This document shows positions 36,708-50,218 of a stretch of DNA of 64,000 nucleotides, one piece after another. Location of the stretch: positions 76,957,696 through 77,021,695 of the forward strand of contig CM060884.1 in NCBI GenBank assembly GCA_030762935.1. Direction: 5' to 3'. The stretch comes from Hymenopus coronatus (taxonomy: Eukaryota; Arthropoda; Insecta; Mantodea; Hymenopodidae). The notes under the pieces are model-generated. The model was given only the letters and a program-made list of their open reading frames with translations, did no database searches and was not told the DNA's origin. A program made the translations under genes and the position numbers. Within the stretch, counting starts at the first letter, position 1; each line of letters begins with the position of its first letter.

Positions 36708-36848
36708 ATTGATACCTGAAATGAAAATGACCTTCACTGGAAAAACTTGTTTTGAGATCCCCTGAGTCCAAAGTGTGTTTAGAAGGTTCGCGTCTGTGAA
36801 CAACATAACTCAAACACGAAAAGTATATTAAATACCAAACTTGGTTAT
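36708..36848 (-). mobile_element. CHE internal fragment, reverse orientation
   Basis: CTTCACTGGAAAAACTTGTT, GAGATCCCCTGAGTCCAAA and GTGAACAACATAACTCAAAC match the region around the core in reverse. Neither end is present. Confidence 0.55.
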
Positions 36849-36909
36849 TACAGTAGTTTATACGCGAATGCCCTGAGCTAAAACAAAACACCTAAACATC
36901 GATTTATAT

Positions 36910-37741
36910 ATTTTTAGTTTTTCTACACGCACTATGTACATAGTTAATAGAGAAGGCATCGCATTCCACCCAAAAATTCGATACCGAGAGTTTAACGGAA
37001 ATAGACGCTTTAGGGTCCCCTGTATCCAAAAATAAGCATTTTTAGAAAAATGTCCGTCGGTGTGTGTCTGTTATGATTGTGGACAGTATGGTTCAGAAAC
37101 GAAAAGTCGGTAAATTACCAAATTAAGTTTAGTATCTTATAGGTATGCGACACAAAGATTTTTAGAAACCCAAACTATCCTTTACATGAACAAACTGGAA
37201 AATTGATTTTCTAATAAACGGCTTTTATTAAAATACCGTACTTATATTAAATATATTTATACGATACATAACATGTATATCTTAAATTTTCTGAGAATAG
37301 CCTTTAAAACCTGTTTATTCTGGATGAAGTTTGCTGGTGTTTGGAAAAACAGTAAATCCTAAGAGATAGATAAAACTTTACTATACGGAAAATGTAAATC
37401 TGTTAAATTACACGATTCATGTCATATACATTTTTTTTTGTGGAGTTGTTCATTTTTGAGATATTCGTTATTATAGTTTTCTGTTTTAAAATACTTAAAC
37501 TTTTCATATACTGGAATTTGTCAACTCCTGGCATTACAAAGAAACTGATTTCATTCACATGGAAACCAACTTTTAAAATATTTGACTATCGTTTTAGCCT
37601 AGTATATCCCCTATTTACCTTTTTACAATAAAGCATTTCTGTTAATGCTTACCACGATTAACATGGAGTAGATAGAAGAGTAAGCTTTTTAACAATAATT
37701 TGCTACAGCGATGCAGAGAAAGTCATGTGAATGGAGCACGT
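36910..37741 (-). mobile_element. CHE full-length copy, reverse orientation
   Basis: Right end first (TTTTCTACACGCACTATGTA), then CCGATACC-type blocks and a short core near 37050-37085 (GTCGGTGTGTGTCTGTTATG). The middle and left end follow, closing with ATGCAGAGAAAGTCATGTGA, ATGGAGCACG. About 830 bp, abutting the short spacer left of the 80-bp satellite. Confidence 0.87.
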
Positions 37742-37925
37742 CAACTTTTATATAGAGCGATAGCGGCGGCAATAAAATGGCGGATGGGCGTGGCTCACGG
37801 CTGCATGTCGTCACTTCTTACAGTATAAACACACACACGGCTATGGAATTTGTTTTTGAGCCCTTTTTGGTTAGCGCGCATACGTCAAAACAGACACTCT
37901 GTGAGGGAGAAATACGAGAGAGTTA
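37742..37925. other. Spacer left of the 80-bp satellite
   Basis: A GC-richer stretch with an ORF from ATG 37777 that runs into the array. It could be what remains of the sequence into which the array grew, but I do not recognise it. Confidence 0.35.
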
Positions 37926-40900
37926 CTGGAATGATGTCCTTCCATTCCATACAATAGGAGGGTTTCACCAAGGATGTTCGGGATGATCTGTCACACCGAC
38001 AGCTCCTGGAATGATGTCCTTCCATTCCATACAATAGGAGAGTTTCACCAAGGATGTTCGGGATCATCTGTCACACCGACAGCTCCTGGAATGATGTCCT
38101 TCCATACCATACAATAGGAGTGTTTCACCAAGGATGTTCGGGATCATCTGTCACACAGACAGCTCCTGAAATGATGTCTTTCCATACCATACAATAGGAG
38201 TGTTTCACCAAGGATGTTCGGGATCATCTGTCACACACACAGCTCCTGAAATGATGTCCTTCCATACCATACAATAGGAGTGTTTCACCAAGGATGTTCG
38301 GGATCATCTGTCACACAGACAGCTCCTGGAATGATGTCCTTCCATTCCATACAATAGGAGTGTTACACCAAGGATGTTCGGGATCATCTGTCACACCGAC
38401 AGCTCCTGGAATGATGTCCTTCCCTACCATACAATAGGAGTGTTTCACCAAGGATGTTCGGGATCATCTGTCACACAGACAGCTCCTGAAATGATGCCCT
38501 TCCATACCATACAATAGGAGTGTTTCACCAAGGATGTTCGGGATCATCTGTCACACAGACAGCTCCTGGAATGATGTCCTTCCATTCCATACAATAGGAG
38601 TGTTTCACCAAGGATGTTCGGGATCATCTGTCACACCGACAGCTCCTGGAATGATGTCCTTCCATACCAACAATAGGAGTGTTTCACCAAGGATGTTCGG
38701 GATCATCTGTCACACAGACAGCTCCTGGAATGATGTCCTTCCATTCCATACAATAGGAGTGTTTCACCAAGGATGTTCGGGATCATCTGTCACACAGACA
38801 GCTCCTGGAATGATGTCCTTCCATTCCATACAATAGGAGTGTTTCACCAAGGATGTTCGGGATCATCTGTCACACAGACAGCTCCTGAAATGATGTCCCA
38901 CCATTCCATACAATAGGAGTGTTTCACCAAGGATGTTCGGGATCATCTGTCACACCGACAGCTCCTGAAATGATGTCCTTCCATTCCATACAATAGGAGT
39001 GTTTCACCAAGGATGTTCGGGATCATCTGTCACACAGACAGCTCCTGAAATGATGTCCTTCCATTCCATACAATAGGAGAGTTTCACCAAGGATGTTCGG
39101 GATCATCTGTCACACAGACAGCTCCTGGAATGATGTCCTTCCATACCATACAATAGGAGTGTTTCACCAAGGATGTTCGGGATCATCTGTCACACCGACA
39201 GCTCCTGGAATGATGTCCTTCCATACCATACAATAGGAGTGTTTCACCAAGGATGTTCGGGATCATCTGTCACACAGACAGCTCCTGGAATGATGTCCTT
39301 CCATTCCATACAATAGGAGTGTTTCACCAAGGATGTTCGGGATCATCTGTCACACCGACAGCTCCTGGAATGATGTCCTTCCGTTCCATACAATAGGAGT
39401 GTTTCACCAAGGATGTTCGGGATCATCTGTCACACAGACAGCTCCTGGAATGATGTCCTTCCATACCATACAATAGGAGTGTTTCACCAAGGATGTTCGG
39501 GATCATCTGTCACACAGACAGCTCCTGGAATGATGTCCTTCCATTCCATACAATAGGAGTGTTTCAGCAAGGATGTTCGGGATCATCTGTCACACCGACA
39601 GCTCCTGGAATGATGTCCTTCCATTCCATACAATAGTAGTGATTCACCAAGGATGTTCGGGATCATCTGTCACACAGACAGCTCCTGGAATGATGTCCTT
39701 CCATACCATACAATAGGAGTGTTTCACCAAGGATGTTCGGGATCATCTGTCACACCGACAGCTCCTGGAATGATGTCCTTCCATACCATACAATAGGAGT
39801 ATTTCACCAAGGATGTTCGGGATCATCTGTCACACAGACAGCTCCTGGAATTATGCCCTTCCATTCCATACAATAGGAGTGTTTCACCAAGGATGTTCGG
39901 GATCATCTGTCACACCGACAGCTCCTGAAATGATGTCCTTCCATACCATACAATAGGAGTGTTTCACCAAGGATGTTCGGGATCATCTGTCACACAGACA
40001 GCTCCTGGAATGATGTCCTTCCATTCCATACAATAGGAGTGTTTCACCAAGGATGTTCGGGATCATCTGTCACACAGACAGCTCCTGGAATGATGTCCTT
40101 CCATACCATTGAATAGGAGTGTTCCACCAAGGATGTTCGGGATCATCTGTCACACAGACAGCTCCTGGAATGATGTCCTTCCATACCATACAATAGGAGT
40201 GTTTCACCAAGGATGTTCGGGATCATCTGTCACACAGACAGCTCCTGGAATGATGTCCTTCCATACCATACAATAGGAGTGTTTCACCAAGGATGTTCGG
40301 GATCATCTGTCACACAGAGAGCTCCTGGAATGATGTCCTTCCATTCCATAGAATAGGAGTGTTTCACCAAGGATGTTCGGGATCATCTGTCACACCGACA
40401 GCTCCTGGAACGATGTCTTTCCATACCATACAATAGGAGTGTTTCACCAAGGATGTTCGGGATCATCTGTCACACCGACAGCTCCTGGAATGATGTCCTT
40501 CCATACCATACAATAGGAGTGTTTCACCAAGGATGTTCGGGATCATCTGTCACACAGACAGCTCCTGGAATGATGTCCTTCCATACCATACAATAGGAGT
40601 GTTTCACCAAGGATGTTCGGGATCATCTGTCACACAGACAGCTCCTGGAATGATGTCCTTCCATACCATACAATAGGAGTGTTTCACCAAGGATGTTCGG
40701 GATCATCTGTCACACAGACAGCTCCTGGAATGATGTCCTTCCATACCATACAATAGGAGTGTTTCACCAAGGATGTTCGGGATCATCTGTCACACAGAGA
40801 GCTCCTGGAATGATGTCCTTCCATTCCATACAATAGGAGTGTTTCACCAAGGATGTTCGGGATCATCTGTCACACCGACAGCTCCTGGAATGATGTCCTT

Positions 40901-41628
40901 CCATACCATACAATAGGAGTGTTTCACCAAGGATGTTCGGGATCATCTGTCACACCGACAGCTCCTGGAATGATATCCTTCCATACCGTACAATAGGAGT
41001 GTTTCACCAAGGATGTTCGGGATCATCTGTCACACCGACAGCTCCTGGAATGATGTCCTTCCATACCATACAATAGGAGTGTTTCACCAAGGATGTTCGG
41101 GATCATCTGTCACACAGACAGCTCCTGGAATTATGCCCTTCCATTCCATACAATAGGAGTGTTTCACCAAGGATGTTCGGGATCATCTGTCACACCGACA
41201 GCTCCTGAAATGATGTCCTTCCATACCATATAATAGGAGTGTTTCACCAAGGATGTTCGGGATCATCTGTCACACAGACAGCTCCTGGAATGATGTCCTT
41301 CCATTCCATACAATAGGAGTGTTTCACCCAGGATGTTCGGGATCATCTGTCACACAGACAGCTCCTGGAATGATGTCCTTCCATACCATACAATAGGAGT
41401 GTTTCACCAAGGATGTTCGGGATCATCTGTCACACAGACAGCTCCTGGAATGATGTCCTTCCATAGCATACAATAGGAGTGTTTCACCAAGGATGTTCGG
41501 GATCATCTGTCACACAGACATCTCCTGAAATGATGTCCTTCCATACCATACAATAGGAGTGTTTCACCAAGGATGTTCGGGATCATCTGTCACACAGACA
41601 GCTCCTGGAATGATGTCCTTCCATTCCA

Positions 41629-43800
41629 TACAATAGGAGTGTTACACCAAGGATGTTCGGGATCATCTGTCACACCGACAGCTCCTGGAATGATGTCCTT
41701 CCCTACCATACAATAGGAGTGTTTCACCAAGGATGTTCGGGATCATCTGTCACACAGACAGCTCCTGAAATGATGCCCTTCCATACCATACAATAGGAGT
41801 GTTTCACCAAGGATGTTCGGGATCATCTGTCACACAGACAGCTCCTGGAATGATGTCCTTCCATTCCATACAATAGGAGTGTTTCACCAAGGATGTTCGG
41901 GATCATCTGTCACACCGACAGCTCCTGGAATGATGTCCTTCCATACCAACAATAGGAGTGTTTCACCAAGGATGTTCGGGATCATCTATCACACAGACAG
42001 CTCCTGGAATGATGTCCTTCCATTCCATACAATAGGAGTGTTTCACCAAGGATGTTCGGGATCATCTGTCACACAGACAGCTCCTGGAATGATGTCCTTC
42101 CATTCCATACAATAGGAGTGTTTCACCAAGGATGTTCGGGATCATCTGTCACACAGACAGCTCCTGAAATGATGTCCCTCCATTCCATACAATAGGAGTG
42201 TTTCACCAAGGATGTTCGGGATCATCTGTCACACCGACAGCTCCTGAAATGATGTCCTTCCATTCCATACAATAGGAGTGTTTCACCAAGGATGTTCGGG
42301 ATCATCTGTCACACAGACAGCTCCTGAAATGATGTCCTTCCATTCCATACAATAGGAGAGTTTCACCAAGGGTGTTCGGGATCATCTGTCACACAGACAG
42401 CTCCTGGAATGATGTCCTTCCATACCATACAATAGGAGTGTTTCACCAAGGATGTTCGGGATCATCTGTCACACCGACAGCTCCTGGAATGATGTCCTTC
42501 CATACCATACAATAGGAGTGTTTCAACAAGGATGTTCGGGATCATCTGTCACACAGACAGCTCCTGGAATGATGTCCTTCCATTCCATACAATAGGAGTG
42601 TTTCACCAAGGATGTTCGGGATCATCTGTCACACCGACAGCTCCTGGAATGATGTCCTTCCGTTCCATACAATAGGAGTGTTTCACCAAGGATGTTCGGG
42701 ATCATCTGTCACACAGACAGCTCCTGGAATGATGTCCTTCCATACCATACAATAGGAGTGTTTCACCAAGGATGTTCGGGATCATCTGTCACACAGACAG
42801 CTCCTGGAATGATGTCCTTCCATTCCATACAATAGGAGTGTTTCAGCAAGGATGTTCGGGATCATCTGTCACACCGACAGCTCCTGGAATGATGTCCTTC
42901 CATACCATACAATAGGAGTGTTTCACCAAGGATGTTCGGGATCATCTGTCACACAGACAGCTCCTGGAATGATGTCCTTCCATACCATACAATAGGAGTG
43001 TTTCACCAAGGATGTTCGGGATCATCTGTCACACAGACAGCTCCTGGAATGATGTCCTTCCATACCATACAATAGGAGTGTTTCACCAAGGATGTTCGGG
43101 ATCATCTGTCACACAGAGAGCTCCTGGAATGATGTCCTTCCATTCCATACAATAGGAGTGTTTCACCAAGGATGTTCGGGATCATCTGTCACACCGACAG
43201 CTCCTGGAATGATGTCCTTCCATACCATACAATAGGAGTGTTTCACCAAGGATGTTCGGGATCATCTGTCACACCGACAGCTCCTGGAATGATATCCTTC
43301 CATACCGTACAATAGGAGTGTTTCACCAAGGATGTTCGGGATCATCTGTCACACCGACAGCTCCTGGAATGATGTCCTTCCATACCATACAATAGGAGTG
43401 TTTCACCAAGGATGTTCGGGATCATCTGTCACACAGACAGCTCCTGGAATTATGCCCTTCCATTCCATACAATAGGAGTGTTTCACCAAGGATGTTCGGG
43501 ATCATCTGTCACACCGACAGCTCCTGAAATGATGTCCTTCCATACCATATAATAGGAGTGTTTCACCAAGGATGTTCGGGATCATCTGTCACACAGACAG
43601 CTCCTGGAATGATGTCCTTCCATTCCATACAATAGGAGTGTTTCACCCAGGATGTTCGGGATCATCTGTCACACAGACAGCTCCTGGAATGATGTCCTTC
43701 CATACCATACAATAGGAGTGTTTCACCAAGGATGTTCGGGATCATCTGTCACACAGACAGCTCCTGGAATGATGTCCTTCCATAGCATACAATAGGAGTG
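41629..43800. repeat. Mosaic block duplication inside the 80-bp satellite
   Basis: Rare markers in 38350-39600 (TCCCTACCAT, CCGTTCC, TCAGCAAGG, a 79-bp unit) recur 3279 bases downstream. Markers in about 40790-41480 (GAGAGCTCC, ATATCCTTCC, TTATGCCC, CATAGCATAC) recur 2319 bases downstream. The difference is 960 bp, exactly 12 units, so this block is a copy of about 38350-41480 that has lost 12 units near 42880. Confidence 0.9.
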
Positions 43801-43919
43801 TTTCACCAAGGATGTTCGGGATCATCTGTCACACCTTCAGCTCCTGAAATGATGTCCTTCCATACCATACAATAGGAGTGTTTCACCAAGGATGTTCGGG
43901 ATCATCTGTCACACAGACA

Positions 43920-46900
43920 GCTCCTGAAATGATGTACTTCCATACTACAGTAGGAGTGTTTCACCAAGGATGTTCGGGATCATCTGTCACACAGAAAGCT
44001 CTTGAAATGATGTCCTTCCATACCATACAATAGGAGTGTTTCACCAAGGATGTTCGGGATCATCTGTCACACCGACAGCTCCTGAAATGATGCCCTTCCA
44101 TACCATACAATAGGAGTGTTTCACCAAGGATGTTCGGGATCATCTGTCACACCTTCAGCTCCTGGAATGATGTCCTTCCATTCCATACAATAAGAGTGTT
44201 TCACCAAGGATGTTCGGGATCATCTGTCACACCTTCAGCTCCTGAAATGATGTCCTTCCATACCATACAATAGGAGTGTTTCAACAAGGATGTTCGGGAT
44301 CATCTGTCACACCGACAGCTCCTGAAATCGTGCCCTTCCATACCATACAATAGGAGTGTTTCACCAAGGATGTTCGGGATCATCTGTCACACCTTCAGCT
44401 CCTGAAATGATGCCCTTCCATACCATACAATAGGAGTGTTTCACCAAGGATGTTCGGGATCATCTGTCACACCGACAGCTCCTGAAATGGTGTCCTTCCA
44501 TACCATACAATAGGAGTGTTTCACCAAGGATGTTCGGGATCATCTGTCACACAGACAGCTCCTGGAATGATGTCCTTCCATTCCATACAATAGGAGTGTT
44601 TCACCAAGGATGTTCGGGATCATCTGTCACACCGACAGCTCCTGGAATGATGTCCTTCCATACCATACAATAGGAGTGTTTCACCAAGGATGTTCGGGAT
44701 CATCTGTCACACAGACAGCTCCTGGAATTATGCCCTTCCATTCCATACAATAGGAGTGTTTCACCAAGGATGTTCGGGATCATCTGTCACACCGACATCT
44801 CCTGAAATGATGTCCTTCCATACCATATAATAGGAGTGTTTCACCAAGGATGTTCGGGATCATCTGTCACACCTTCAGCTCCTGAAATGATGCCCTTCCA
44901 TACCATACAATAGGAGTGTTTCACCAAGGATGTTCGGGATCATCTGTCACACCGACAGCTCCTGAAATGATGTCCTTCCATACCATACAATAGGAGTGTT
45001 TCACCAAGGATGTTCGGGATCATCTGTCACACAGACAGCTCCTGGAATGATGTCCTTCTATTCCATACAATAGGAGTGTTTCACCAAGGATGTTCGGGAT
45101 CATCTGTCACACAGACAGCTCCTGGAATGATGTCCTTCCATTCCATACAATAGGAGTGTTTCACCAAGGATGTTCGGGATCATCTGTCACACCTTCAGCT
45201 CCTGAAATGATGTCCTTCCATACCATACAATAGGAGTGTTTCACCAAGGATGTTCGGGATCATCTGTCACACAGACAGCTCCTGAAATGATGTACTTCCA
45301 TACTACAGTAGGAGTGTTTCACCAAGGATGTTCGGGATCATCTGTCACACAGAAAGCTCTTGAAATGATGTCCTTCCATACCATACAATAGGAGTGTTTC
45401 ACCAAGGATGTTCGGGATCATCTGTCACACCGACAGCTCCTGAAATGATGCCCTTCCATACCATACAATAGGAGTGTTTCACCAAGGATGTTCGGGATCA
45501 TCTGTCACACCTTCAGCTCCTGGAATGATGTCCTTCCATTCCATACAATAAGAGTGTTTCACCAAGGATGTTCGGGATCATCTGTCACACCTTCAGCTCC
45601 TGAAATGATGTCCTTCCATACCATACAATAGGAGTGTTTCAACAAGGATGTTCGGGATCATCTGTCACACCGACAGCTCCTGAAATCGTGCCCTTCCATA
45701 CCATACAATAGGAGTGTTTCACCAAGGATGTTCGGGATCATCTGTCACACCTTCAGCTCCTGAAATGATGCCCTTCCATACCATACAATAGGAGTGTTTC
45801 ACCAAGGATGTTCGGGATCATCTGTCACACCGACAGCTCCTGAAATGTTGTCCTTCCATACCATACAATAGGAGTGTTTCACCAAGGATGTTCGGGATCA
45901 TCTGTCACACAGACAGCTCCTGGAATGATGTCCTTCCATTCCATACAATAGGAGTGTTTCACCAAGGATGTTCGGGATCATCTGTCACACCGACAGCTCC
46001 TGGAATGATGTCCTTCCATACCATACAATAGGAGTGTTTCACCAAGGATGTTCGGGATCATCTGTCACACAGACAGCTCCTGGAATTATGCCCTTCCATT
46101 CCATACAATAGGAGTGTTTCACCAAGGATGTTCGGGATCATCTGTCACACCGACATCTCCTGAAATGATGTCCTTCCATACCATATAATAGGAGTGTTTC
46201 ACCAAGGATGTTCGGGATCATCTGTCACACCTTCAGCTCCTGAAATGATGCCCTTCCATACCATACAATAGGAGTGTTTCACCAAGGATGTTCGGGATCA
46301 TCTGTCACACCGACAGCTCCTGAAATGATGTCCTTCCATACCATACAATAGGAGTGTTTCACCAAGGATGTTCGGGAGCATCTGTCACACCGACAGCTCC
46401 TGGAATGATGTCCTTCCATACCATACAATAGGAGTGTTTCACCAAGGATGTTCGGGATCATCTGTCACACAGACAGCTCCTGGAATTATGCCCTTCCATT
46501 CCATACAATAGGAGTGTTTTACCAAGGATGTTCGGGATCATCTGTCACACAGACAGCTCCTGGAATGATGTCCTTCCATTCCATACAATAGGAGTGTTTC
46601 ACCAAGGATGTTCGGGATCATCTGTCACACAGACATCTCCTGAAATGATGTCCTTCCATACCATACAATAGGAGTGTTTCACCAAGGATGTTCGGGATCA
46701 TCTGTCACACAGACAGCTCCTGGAATGATGTCCTTCCATTCCATACAATAGGAGTGTTTCACCAAGGATGTTCGTGATCATCTGTCACACCTTCAGCTCC
46801 TGAAATGATGTCCTTCCATACCATACAATAGGAGTGTTTCACCAAGGATGTTCGGGATCATCTGTCACACAGACAGCTCCTGAAATGATGTCCTTCGATT

Positions 46901-47640
46901 CCATACAATAGAAGTGTTTCACCAAGGATGTTCGGGATCATCTGTCACACAGACAGCTCCTGGAATGATGTCCTTCCATTCCATACAATAGGAGTGTTTC
47001 ACCAAGGATGTTCGGGATCATCTGTCACACAGACAGCTCCTGGAATGATGTCCTTCCATTCCATACAATAGGAGTGTTTCACCAAGGATGTTCGGGATCA
47101 TCTGTCACACCTTCAGCTCCTGAAATGATGTCCTTCCATACCATACAATAGGAGTGTTTCACCAAGGATGTTCGGGATCATCTGTCACACAGACAGCTCC
47201 TGAAATGATGTACTTCCATACTACAGTAGGAGTGTTTCACCAAGGATGTTCGGGATCATCTGTCACACAGAAAGCTCTTGAAATGATGTCCTTCCATACC
47301 ATACAATAGGAGTGTTTCACCAAGGATGTTCGGGATCATCTGTCACACCTTCAGCTCCTGAAATGATGTCCTTCCATACCATACAATAGAAGTGTTTCAC
47401 CAAGGATGTTTGGGATCATGTGTCACACAGACAGCTCCTGGAATGATGTCCTTCCATTCCATACAATAGGAGTGTTTCACCAAGGATGTTCGGGATCATC
47501 TGTCACACCTTCAGCTCCTGAAATGATGTCCTTCCATACCATACAATAGGAGTGTTTCAACAAGGATGTTCGGGATCATCTGTCACACCGACAGCTCCTG
47601 AAATCGTGCCCTTCCATACCATACAATAGGAGTGTTTCAC
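43920..47640. repeat. Threefold block duplication inside the 80-bp satellite
   Basis: The rare short unit with GATGTACTTCCATACTACAG occurs at 43931, 45289 and 47207. The linked variant AAATCGTGCCC occurs at 44325, 45683 and 47601. Spacings are 1358 and 1918 for both markers, with the same 394-bp distance inside each block, so three copies of one multi-unit block are present. Confidence 0.9.
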
Positions 47641-48500
47641 CAAGGATGTTCGGGATCATCTGTCACACCTTCAGCTCCTGAAATGATGCCCTTCCATACC
47701 ATACAATAGGAGTGTTTCACCAAGGATGTTCGGGATCATCTGTCACACCGACAGCTCCTGAAATGATGTCCTTCCATACCATACAATAGGAGTGTTTCAC
47801 CAAGGATGTTCGGGATCATCTGTCACACAGACAGCTCCTGGAATGATGTCCTTCCATTCCATACAATAGGAGTGTTTCACCAAGGATGTTCGGGATCATC
47901 TGTCACACCTTCAGCTCCTGAAATGATGTCCTTCCATACCATACAATAGGAGTGTTTCACCAAGGATGTTCGGGATCATCTGTCACACAGAAAGCTTCTG
48001 GAATGATGCCCTTGCATACCATACAATAAGAATGTTTCACTAAGGATGTTCGGGATCATCTGTCACACAGACAGCTCCTGAAATGATGTCCTTCCATACC
48101 ATACAATAGGAATGTATCACCAAGGATGTTCGGGATCATGTCACACAGACAGCTCCTGAAATGATGTCCTTCCATACCATACAGTAGGAATGTTTCACCA
48201 AGGATGTGTAGCATATTCGGGATCATCTGTCACACCGCCAGCTCCTGAAATGATGTCCTTCCATACCATACAATAGGAATGTATCACCAAGGATGTTCGG
48301 GATCATCTGTCACACAGACAGCTTCTGAAATGATGTCCTTCTATACCATACAGTAGGAATGTTTCACCAAGGATGTGTGGTATATTCGGGATCACCTGTC
48401 ACACCGACAGCTTCTGAAATGACGTCCTCCCTTACCATACAGTAGGAATGCTTCAACAAGGATGTGTGGCAATGTTCGGGATCATCTGTCACATCGACAG

Positions 48501-49010
48501 CTCCAGGTGGAAGAAAAGTGCCATCTAGAAACACATCTCCAGGATATTACTGACAGAGCTGCAACTGCCCAAAATCGCAATATAGTGGGTGCCGCAAGAA
48601 CTGACGAAAGTTCAATAGTGGATGTAACATTGAGCACGCTGACCACAACACGGCGAGCACTTCTTGTTACGAATAATCGCCATCATGAAATGTGGGCGTG
48701 CGAACCTGAACACAACGTTAGTTCGCTGACTGGCAACATGCCGGATCATCAAGGCGACAGAAGTTCCGTGGGAGCTCATCGCCGGGAAATTGTTTAATAT
48801 CGTCGCGTATCACCTTAGGAGTGTCGTTAGAGCCACATGGCAGAACAGTGAGAGTATAGTGCTGCAAGAACTTCACACGGCGTTCAGGAGAAACGTCCGG
48901 ATCTTGTAGACAGTGCAATAACACCCGCCATACCGTCCTGATCGTCCATCCTGTGACTTTCGTGAAGGAATCACTGTGTGGTAGACGGTTTGGAGATAAC
49001 CGATGATCGG
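48501..49010 (+). pseudogene. Mariner-type transposase relic, N-terminus lost to the satellite
   Basis: Read with frameshifts, this gives pieces in mariner order. LTELQLPKIAI and WVPQELTKVQ (the WVP-L motif before the catalytic domain) lie near 48550-48610. GEHFLLRI then IAI(D)E-W near 48650-48700 is where mariners have the first catalytic Asp; the Asp codon is damaged. FADWQHAGSSRRQKF is near 48725-48770, LEPHGRTV near 48830, and a CNNTRH piece, probably equivalent to the HDNARPH block, near 48915. Stops are frequent and the third Asp region is absent. It differs in sequence from the mariner at 50221. The left end merges with the diverged units of the 80-bp array. Weakly conserved, so the assignment is moderate. 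Confidence 0.55.
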
Positions 49011-49058
49011 ATAGATACATGTAAAATGGAAGAGAAATAAGAAAAGGCACAGCCCAAG

Positions 49059-49580
49059 GATAGTCTCATCTTTTAAAAGCCAGTTGCTATGTGAAACAAT
49101 TGAAATTCCAATATCTTTGCTTATTAGAAGTTAACAAAAGAAAAACTAGAAGAAAGATGTCTTTCTGTTTGAGAAACATTTAGGTGGCTAAAATTGAAAC
49201 CAATAATACAGAATTTCTAAAAACCGGTTGATTCTACAAAAAATGTATATGACATAAATTGTGTGTTTTAATGAGATCTATGTTTTTGAGTATTAAGTTT
49301 TTGTATATATTTTACGGTTTGACAGTTATACTAAAGGTCTTCAGAGGCTATTCCCAGAAAATTCAAGATATACATTTCGTTTTTCATAAAAATATGTAAA
49401 ACATAGGTATTTTAACTAAACTCGTTTGAGCCATTTTTGAGAAAATCAAAATTTTCGAGAAATGTTGTGTGTAAGCTGTAGTTAAAGGTGGAGGGATTTT
49501 CTTGAAAATATTTGTATTGCATCCTTGCAAGGCGTTAGTCTTAAATACCAAGTTTGTATTTAACGGTATTTTCGTATTTG
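49059..49580 (+). mobile_element. CHE middle fragment, diverged
   Basis: From GATAGTCTCATCTTTTAAAA through GCTATTCCCAGAAAATTCAA and CATCCTTGCAAGG to AACGGTATTTTCG. The left end, core and right end are missing. Confidence 0.7.
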
Positions 49581-49750
49581 CGACACACATCATTGGCAGC
49601 GTATAGTGAACTTTGCAAGGGTCTTTAGACCCAGTTTTGTGTGCTGTGCTGAAATAGTACTGTCCTGTACACTGTAACATTATATATGTTAACCGCATCT
49701 TCACCTTGCACTTTCATGTCTAGATATGCAAAAGGGATGGTATTTCAAGA

Positions 49751-50218
49751 AAAAATCTTATGTGTTCCATTCACATGACTTTCTCTACATCTCTGCAACA
49801 AATTATTGTTAAAAAGCTTATGCTTCTATTTACTTCATGCTATTCGAGAAAAAATTAGCAATAATAGTCTTATTACTTGCTTCCTTGAAGGTAGAAGCAA
49901 AATAAGGGATTACCATAGGTTAAAGTGATAGTCAAAAGCCGGTTGCTATGTGAGTGAAGTTCCTTTGTTTGTATGGACAGCAATTGACAAATTCCTGTAT
50001 GAGATAAGGTATAAGTTTTTCAAAGCTAAACCTAAAAACAGGAATATCTCAAAAACGATCAACTCCACGAAAAAAATGTATATAATAAACTGTGAGTTTT
50101 AACATGCTCTACATTTTTGTGTGGTAAGTTTTTGTCTATTTCTTACGGTTTAGCAGTAATGCAAAAATCCGTAAAATTAATTCAGAATAAAGTAATCTTC
50201 AGAGGATATTCCCAGAAC
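49751..50218 (+). mobile_element. CHE left-half fragment
   Basis: Well preserved from ATCTTATGTGTTCCATTCAC to GAGGATATTCCCAGAACAA, where it stops abruptly and mariner coding sequence begins. Either the mariner was captured or inserted here and lost its own 5' end, or a deletion joined the two. Confidence 0.85.

Larger units (their letters stand above)
37926..48500. repeat. 80-bp satellite, about 130 units, with higher-order duplications
   Basis: The unit reads GAATGATGTCCTTCCATACC, ATACAATAGGAGTGTTTCAC, CAAGGATGTTCGGGATCATC, TGTCACACAGACAGCTCCTG. Frequent variants are ATTCC/ATACC, CACCGACAG/CACAGACAG/CACCTTCAG and CTGGAA/CTGAAA. Several units are 79 or 76 bp. Rare variants recur at fixed distances (3279, 2319, 1358 and 1918 bp), showing block duplications. 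The rightmost units (after about 48150) are diverged and longer, with GTGTGGCATATTCGGG-type inserts, and run into a mariner relic. Apparent ORFs at 38534 and 41813 are just the repeat. Confidence 0.97.

Noticed and set aside
38534..42115. Two near-identical 100-codon ORFs 3279 bp apart as duplicated genes
   Set aside because: Both are phases of the 80-bp satellite kept open by one 79-bp unit. The duplication is of satellite sequence, not a gene.
37926..48500. CRISPR-like array
   Set aside because: Units are directly adjacent with no unique spacers, and the context is eukaryotic.
48718..49050. 110-codon minus-strand ORF
   Set aside because: Antisense to mariner-like plus-strand pieces (LEPHGRTV, RRQKF), with no domain recognised. 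I could not fully exclude it.
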